Below, in pieces: positions 22,874 through 26,812 of a stretch of DNA of 26,812 bases. Location of the stretch: IMG/VR virus record IMGVR_UViG_3300009124_000082, positions 1 to 26,812 of that record. One strand, 5' to 3'. The stretch comes from a virus. The notes beneath the pieces were generated by a model, which was given only the letters and a program-made list of their open reading frames with translations, did no database searches and had not been told where the DNA came from. Positions within the stretch are counted from its first letter, which is position 1, and the number at the start of each line of letters is the position of its first letter. The translations under genes were made by a program, and so were the position numbers.

Positions 22874-24102
22874 AAGTCCAACTTAGTCTGTTCGTTCGTT
22901 ATAACCCCCTTAAAAAAGGTTATAAGGTCTTTTCTACTAACACTGAGTCTCTCCTCAGCAATATTTATGGACTCCTCCTCCAACTCCACTCCTATAAAGT
23001 TTCTGTTTAATAATTTAGATGCCATACCTGTTGTCCCTGAGCCCATAAAAGGGTCTAATACCCAGTCACCCTCACGGGTAAATAAGGTAATAATATAAGA
23101 CATTAGTTTAACAGGTTTTACCGTTGGGTGAGTGTTTTTTCTAATAGGGTTAGTATAGTCTTTACCATTAGAGGTATTTTTCTTAAACCCGTGTTCTTTT
23201 ATTACTTTCTCCTCACTCGTCAGTCCTAAGTCCTTCTCCTTCTTAGCAGGTTTCGGGGTCTGTAAAAAAGGGTAAGTCATTTTAACACTCTCAGGTAATG
23301 CCTCAAAGTTTAATACGTTATCTATATAAGACTTTTGTCCGTGAGGTTTCATTCCAATAATGACGTGCTCTACTGAGGGTTTCGGTTGGAACCCTAATTT
23401 AGACCCCTCGTATTTTTTAGCCAGGTCTGTTGCTGGTTCAACAATATCAACCTTATCAGTACCAGTTCCCCAACCTTCTTTTGTAAATGCTTTACCTATA
23501 CCACTAACTTTTTTACCGATAATTTTACCATATACCTTTTCTACTTTTAATATATCTAAATCAAGTATTTCTATTAGTTTATTTACTTGTTCTATTGTTG
23601 GATAATTTGTTCCAGTTTCCCAATTCCATACACAACCCGTTATACCACCACTTTTACTTGGAAAATGAATTGCTACATTATTAAGTGATAATCCTTTTGC
23701 TTCACGGGCTTCTTTTAACATAACGCCTAAATCTTTAACATACGTTCCACCCCTTTTATCTATCATTTTAGAGGTATCACCGGCTTTCGGGAATCCGGTA
23801 TGGTAGGTCCATAGTATAGGACTAAAAGACATATCAAATCCAGCCTCCTCTAAGTCCTTAATCATTCTATATAAAACGTCACTACGAGGTGAGGACATAA
23901 CCGCAATAAAACTACCAGGTTTTAATACTCTATAACACTCACTCCATATGTCCGTATTAGGTAATGCTTTATCCCAATTCTTTCCCATAAAGGATATTCC
24001 GTAAGGTGGGTCAGTACATAAAAAGTCTACTGACTCGTCTTTAATGTCTGTTAATTTTTCTTTACTGTCTCCTAATAAAAGGTGTTGTTCTCTTTCTAAC
24101 AT
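22870..24102 (-). CDS. DNA methyltransferase (N6-adenine or N4-cytosine) with an HTH insert, 410 aa
   Basis: Catalytic motif DPPYGISFMGKNWD lies at residues 31-44. HPTVKP (325-330) and the AdoMet-binding LDPFMGSGTTG (349-359), followed by GVELEEE, lie at the C-terminus. This order (DPPY first, AdoMet motif last) is that of beta-class amino-methyltransferases. Between them, residues about 120-195 form an inserted XRE-like helix-turn-helix (LGVMLKEAREAKGLSLNNVA, then TGCVWNWETGTNYPTIEQVN), in place of the usual target-recognition material. The part of this family that usually occupies the middle is encoded next door (22484-22873). The insert uses GAT, GAA and ATT codons unlike the rest. The enzyme probably modifies phage DNA, perhaps against restriction. 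Its sequence target is unknown. Confidence 0.85.
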   Translation of the reverse strand: MLEREQHLLLGDSKEKLTDIKDESVDFLCTDPPYGISFMGKNWDKALPNTDIWSECYRVLKPGSFIAVMSSPRSDVLYRMIKDLEEAGFDMSFSPILWTYHTGFPKAGDTSKMIDKRGGTYVKDLGVMLKEAREAKGLSLNNVAIHFPSKSGGITGCVWNWETGTNYPTIEQVNKLIEILDLDILKVEKVYGKIIGKKVSGIGKAFTKEGWGTGTDKVDIVEPATDLAKKYEGSKLGFQPKPSVEHVIIGMKPHGQKSYIDNVLNFEALPESVKMTYPFLQTPKPAKKEKDLGLTSEEKVIKEHGFKKNTSNGKDYTNPIRKNTHPTVKPVKLMSYIITLFTREGDWVLDPFMGSGTTGMASKLLNRNFIGVELEEESINIAEERLSVSRKDLITFFKGVITNEQTKLDL

Positions 24103-24122
24103 AGTTTTTATTTTATTTAATA

Positions 24123-24545
24123 TTATTCGTCACCGAACTTAAAACTAATCTCACCCGACGTATTCATATCCAACTTGTCAGGTTCGTTTAAGCCCATTAA
24201 CTTAGCAATTGCGTCTAAGGTCTGCCTTGCGTTGGCAAGGTCACCCTTTTGTATTGCCTCGTCGTGTATTTTCCAGTACTGTAGTAAGTGCTTGTGTATT
24301 TGTTTTTCTTTGTCTAAGTCGTATTTCTCTCTAATAGTAGCCCAACTACGTTTCCAGTACTCGTTACCACGTTGCTCACTGAGTCCGTTACGTTTACTCC
24401 ATTTTATATACTCTTTCCAACTAAGGTGCTCCTTCATTATTTTAGTAATACTAATTTTAATAAACTCCTCCACCTCAGTGGCAGTCATCTTTTTACTTAC
24501 AGACCCCTTTGGTCTACCACGTCCACGTTTTTTCTCGTTATCCAT
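24123..24545 (-). CDS. Terminase small subunit-like DNA-binding protein, 140 aa
   Basis: I place the start at ATG 24545 (MDNEKKRGRGRPKGS), which overlaps the previous gene by 8 bases. An upstream ATG at 24590 would overlap it by 53. Residues 5-18 (KKRGRGRPKGSVSK) are an AT-hook-like DNA-binding motif. A helical region follows (ATEVEEFIKISITKIMKEHL), and the C-terminal part (GDLANARQTLDAIAKLMGLN, then NTSGEISFKFGDE) is like small terminase or packaging proteins of Bacteroidota phages. With the methyltransferase and TerL just downstream, a packaging role is likely. Two small-terminase-like genes in a row is unusual, and which one recognises the packaging site is unknown. Confidence 0.55.
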   Translation of the reverse strand: MDNEKKRGRGRPKGSVSKKMTATEVEEFIKISITKIMKEHLSWKEYIKWSKRNGLSEQRGNEYWKRSWATIREKYDLDKEKQIHKHLLQYWKIHDEAIQKGDLANARQTLDAIAKLMGLNEPDKLDMNTSGEISFKFGDE

Positions 24546-24807
24546 AACCTCTATCTTTTCCTTTGGTTTTAAGGTAATACTGTATAGCACTCAGGTTACC
24601 TTCTTTTATTAGTGACATTAACTGATTTTCTACATAGTCAAGGCTGGTGTCACTCACCTTGTTTACCTCGTTGGTAAAAAAGGGGTTGTCTAACCACTCG
24701 TTATATGTCTCACGGCTTACACCCTCTTGTTGTAAAGCCACCGTAACCACTCCTAATGTCTTTTTAAGGGTGTTAATAAACTCCTTTTGGTCTCTATCTA
24801 ACTCCAT
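24538..24807 (-). CDS. Small terminase-like HTH protein, 89 aa
   Basis: The protein starts MELDRDQKEFINTLKKTLGV, then has a helix-turn-helix-like VTVALQQEGVSRETYNEWLD and ends IKEGNLSAIQYYLKTKGKDR. The closing motif, including GNxxAxxYYLKTKGKxRGY, is the signature of a small phage DNA-packaging (TerS-like) family that recognises DNA. It overlaps the SpeD-like gene by 14 bases and the next gene by 8. The gene order (TerS-like, methyltransferase, TerL) is consistent with a packaging cassette. Confidence 0.7.
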   Translation of the reverse strand: MELDRDQKEFINTLKKTLGVVTVALQQEGVSRETYNEWLDNPFFTNEVNKVSDTSLDYVENQLMSLIKEGNLSAIQYYLKTKGKDRGYG

Positions 24808-25081
24808 ACTCTTTTAGTCCTTGTAAAAAGACCTCTTGTTTACTGGCATTACAACTACTTAATTCCCAGTAGGTCTTATTATCCTCGTCAAAGGTATGGA
24901 CGGCAAGGTGTGACTCACCTAACAACCATATTGCGGTATAACCTTGAGGGTAAAAGTGGTGCTCCATAAACCCTAATACCTCAAAGTCAGCCTCACTGAG
25001 TAACTTATTAAAAAGTGTGACTAACTCGTCGTAGTCAATAAGGGTTAACCACCCTCTATCATTCGTTATCTCCCAGTTCAT
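24794..25081 (-). CDS. speD: SpeD-family protein (S-adenosylmethionine decarboxylase-like), 95 aa
   Basis: The motif LLGESHLAVHTFDED matches the SpeD cleavage site, where the chain is cut between Glu and Ser to form the pyruvoyl cofactor. Counting from ATG 25081, the processing Ser is residue 57, the catalytic His is 62 (Ser+5) and the catalytic Cys is 77 (Ser+20, in SSCN). These match the spacing of bacterial Ser63/His68/Cys83 exactly. It lacks about 25 C-terminal residues of the bacterial enzyme. A TTG six bases upstream is an alternative start. The usual reaction makes decarboxylated AdoMet for spermidine synthesis, but some SpeD relatives decarboxylate arginine or ornithine. It lies beside two AdoMet-using methyltransferases. 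Confidence 0.8.
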   Translation of the reverse strand: MNWEITNDRGWLTLIDYDELVTLFNKLLSEADFEVLGFMEHHFYPQGYTAIWLLGESHLAVHTFDEDNKTYWELSSCNASKQEVFLQGLKEYGVR

Positions 25082-26354
25082 AGTCAATCTCCTCTAACTG
25101 TTTATAGTGGTCTCTAATTTTACTGGTGTCTCCTTTATAAAATATAAGGACCTCTTGATGTTGTTTACCTAACTTTCTGTTTTTCATATAACGACCGACT
25201 CTAACGGGTAAGGTACCCGCTCCCTCCACTAAAACTGCTTTGTTATATAATACCATACCCTCGTCTCTAAAAGTCCTTATAACGTCTCCTGGTAAGTCGT
25301 AGTAGTGTCCTTTGGTATCTCTTACGTCACCGACAATAATAATACCGAACCTATTGTCCTTGAGTGCCTTAATACCGTTACGTAATGCCGTGTCTAATAT
25401 GTCGTAAAACTCCTCGTAACTACTTTGGTTAGAGGCGTCGTTGGTGAGGTCACTATATACCTCTAAGTCAAAGTAAGGAGGACAACTAATAAACAAGTCC
25501 TGTGACCCTTGAGGTAAGTGGTTTAATACGTTACGTCCGTCGTCACAGATATACTTACAATTCATGCTCTTAGTCCTCTCGTTGTTTAACTTGGCTTGCT
25601 CCTCTCTAATCTCTATACCCGTAAACGTATGTCCTTTGTAACCACTAACGTAACCTAATACCGTGTCACCTGCCATAACGTCAAAGACATTACCCCTCTC
25701 AGGGGTAAACCACGTAATAAGTGACTCAGCAAGTACAGGGTCTAAAATACTAACCCCTGAGTTTACATTATTCATTATATTGTCACTCGTATGGTCTCCT
25801 GTTAGTCCTCCTTTTCTACTCTCACCGAAATCTTTAATAAGACCTCTCCATACAGTCTTACGTTCCTTCCAGTAACCTTGCCTTGAGTCTAATACTGTAA
25901 ACGGAGGTACAACAAAGGTGTCAGTTAACTTGCCCATATTGTCGTTTTTGTCGTATATGGTACCTCCACTCTCACCCTCACTCTCCCACTCAAAGTCCAA
26001 CACGTCCATACCCCACTCTTGTAACAAGTCGGTATCCCACTCAGCATTTATTACCTCCCAGTCCCAGTCTCCATACCCTAAGTTGTCCTTAATAATAAAC
26101 TCCTCTTTTTGTTGGTCTGTGAGGTCCTCTACTTTTATGTAAGGTACTTTGGTAATACCTGCCTCAGTAATAGCAGCAAGACGCATGTTACCTCCTAATA
26201 CAACCATATTCTCGTCTACAACAAGCGGTCGTAACTCAAGCATCTCAGGAAACTCTTGTATACTTTTTATAAGTTGGTTAAACTTATGTTGTTTAATAAA
26301 ACGAGGGTTGTTAGGATTATTCTTTAAGTTGTGAGGTTCAGTATAATTTACCAT
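25059..26354 (-). CDS. ParB-like domain fused to a DNA methyltransferase, 431 aa
   Basis: I place the start at ATG 26354, preceded by AAAAAAAGTAAT. The longer frame begins with GTG 26435 inside the hairpin at 26379-26441, which would be unusual. Residues 10-75 are a ParB/sulfiredoxin-type domain (NPRFIKQHKFNQLIKSIQEF, then LGGNMRLAAI). Residues 222-300 are the methyltransferase, with motif I VFDVMAGDTVLG, GIEI and catalytic SCPPYFDLEVYS, and the C-terminus has DVRDTKGHYYDLPGDV. Motif I precedes the CPPY motif, the reverse of the second methyltransferase, so the two enzymes are different classes. The ParB domain probably gives DNA contact or nucleotide binding. Such fusions are common in phages and likely modify phage DNA. 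Confidence 0.85.
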   Translation of the reverse strand: MVNYTEPHNLKNNPNNPRFIKQHKFNQLIKSIQEFPEMLELRPLVVDENMVVLGGNMRLAAITEAGITKVPYIKVEDLTDQQKEEFIIKDNLGYGDWDWEVINAEWDTDLLQEWGMDVLDFEWESEGESGGTIYDKNDNMGKLTDTFVVPPFTVLDSRQGYWKERKTVWRGLIKDFGESRKGGLTGDHTSDNIMNNVNSGVSILDPVLAESLITWFTPERGNVFDVMAGDTVLGYVSGYKGHTFTGIEIREEQAKLNNERTKSMNCKYICDDGRNVLNHLPQGSQDLFISCPPYFDLEVYSDLTNDASNQSSYEEFYDILDTALRNGIKALKDNRFGIIIVGDVRDTKGHYYDLPGDVIRTFRDEGMVLYNKAVLVEGAGTLPVRVGRYMKNRKLGKQHQEVLIFYKGDTSKIRDHYKQLEEIDYELGDNE

Positions 26355-26378
26355 ATTACTTTTTTTACTTTTTTTAGT

Positions 26379-26441
26379 GTCAGGTGTTAAACTGGTGACT
26401 GACAACCCTTTGGTGGGTTGTCTCACCTTTAACACACTGAC
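26379..26441. promoter_or_regulatory. Long imperfect hairpin in the leader of the methyltransferase gene
   Basis: The arms read GTCAG-GTGTTAAA-CT-GGTG-ACT-GACAACCC and GGGTTGTC-T-CACC-TTTAACAC-A-CTGAC, around a TTTGGT loop (26409-26414). That is 25 base pairs with three small bulges or mismatches. It lies between the TATATTTA at 26456-26463 and the ATG at 26354, so it would fold in the 5' leader of the message. No T-tract follows in the direction of the gene, so it is not a plain terminator. Confidence 0.65.
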
Positions 26442-26812
26442 TTATTTATTACTAATAAATATAGTATTAAATAAAAAAAATAAACTTAATACCAGTAATA
26501 AATATAATATTAAATAGTTGCCAGTAATATTGTTAGTTATATATGTTTCTATTTAGAGGTGGGTTCTTGAGTAGTACCCAACAGGTTATAGTAAACCTAT
26601 AGGGTCTGAACTACTAACCTAACTATTTGTCGGCCTGGTTATATTAAGTAAGGTAATATAACTTGAGAGTTCCCCTTTAACCCCTTACGGTCGTGATACC
26701 TGCGTCTCTCTTTGTTCTACAGTGTCTACTTTGTATGTACCCCGAGTAATAGACTTGACTAATAGTGTGCTCGGTGTCCTTCTTCCCCACACTACGTTAA
26801 TAAATATAAAAG
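26442..26812. other. Non-coding region with promoter motifs and hairpins
   Basis: I find no protein gene in these 371 bases. Minus-strand TATATTTA lies at 26456-26463, 26499-26506 and 26801-26808. Inverted repeats include TAGTGTG/CACACTA (26763-26769 and 26788-26794), GTTATATT/AATATAAC (26638-26645 and 26655-26662), AGGTT/AACCT (26583-26587 and 26594-26598) and TGGGT/ACCCA (26560-26564 and 26576-26580). No tRNA could be made out. It may hold a structured RNA read leftward from the 26801 motif, and it continues past the window edge. Confidence 0.5.

Noticed and set aside
26354-26435. Longer N-terminus for the ParB-methyltransferase from GTG 26435
   Set aside because: It runs through the long hairpin. 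The ATG at 26354 has the A-rich leader typical of this window, and the ParB domain begins just after it.
26510-26800. tRNA or group I intron
   Set aside because: GTTCAGACCC and a TAGTTCAG-like stretch were tested by eye, but no complete cloverleaf or P7/P8 pairing could be built.

Overview
This window looks like part of the genome of a tailed double-stranded DNA phage, most likely a siphovirus with a Bacteroidota (flavobacteria-like) host. The phage call rests on a complete terminase large subunit, portal, XkdF-type prohead protease, scaffold-like protein, HK97-fold capsid candidate, tail tube candidate, tape measure protein and fibres. The host inference rests on three sequence features. Start codons are preceded by A-rich stretches such as AAAAAAAGTAA rather than Shine-Dalgarno sites. 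An upstream motif, TATATTTA, resembles the Bacteroidota -7 element TAnnTTTG. Overall composition is AT-rich. Neither assignment was checked against a database.

Almost everything is on the minus strand and reads right to left. The right edge (26442-26812) is a 371-base non-coding stretch with several inverted repeats and three TATATTTA motifs. It is followed by a 25-bp imperfect hairpin (26379-26441) just ahead of a ParB-methyltransferase fusion gene. Next come a SpeD-family (AdoMet decarboxylase-like) protein, two small-terminase-like genes, a second methyltransferase with a helix-turn-helix insert, a detached methyltransferase domain, and the terminase large subunit. These genes overlap by a few bases, so they are probably translated in a coupled way.

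The structural block then runs: tail-chaperone-like protein with an apparent -1 frameshift at a T9 run (20449-21227), two neck or completion proteins, two large virion proteins (605 and 1073 aa), tape measure, a multidomain MuF/XkdF protease, scaffold-like protein, capsid, tail tube and a terminator (8166-8206). After the terminator come a lectin-like adhesin, a small protein, a PT-repeat virion protein, a fibre, the portal, a head-tail adaptor, a holin-like membrane peptide and a small Cys-containing protein. The portal sits about 17 kb from the terminase, far from its usual place.

The left end (1-2330) holds small accessory genes on the minus strand, one plus-strand helix-turn-helix gene, and a compact plus-strand unit that looks like an undescribed small RNA gene. 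That unit has a promoter motif at 1744-1751, a 12-bp closing stem around an internal hairpin (1755-1856), and a strong intrinsic terminator ending in T10 (1905-1939).

A striking composition pattern runs through the window. Asp and Glu are written almost only as GAC and GAG, and Phe and Ile avoid TTC and ATC. This holds for most genes but relaxes in a few patches: part of the methyltransferase, the detached domain, the adhesin and the capsid.
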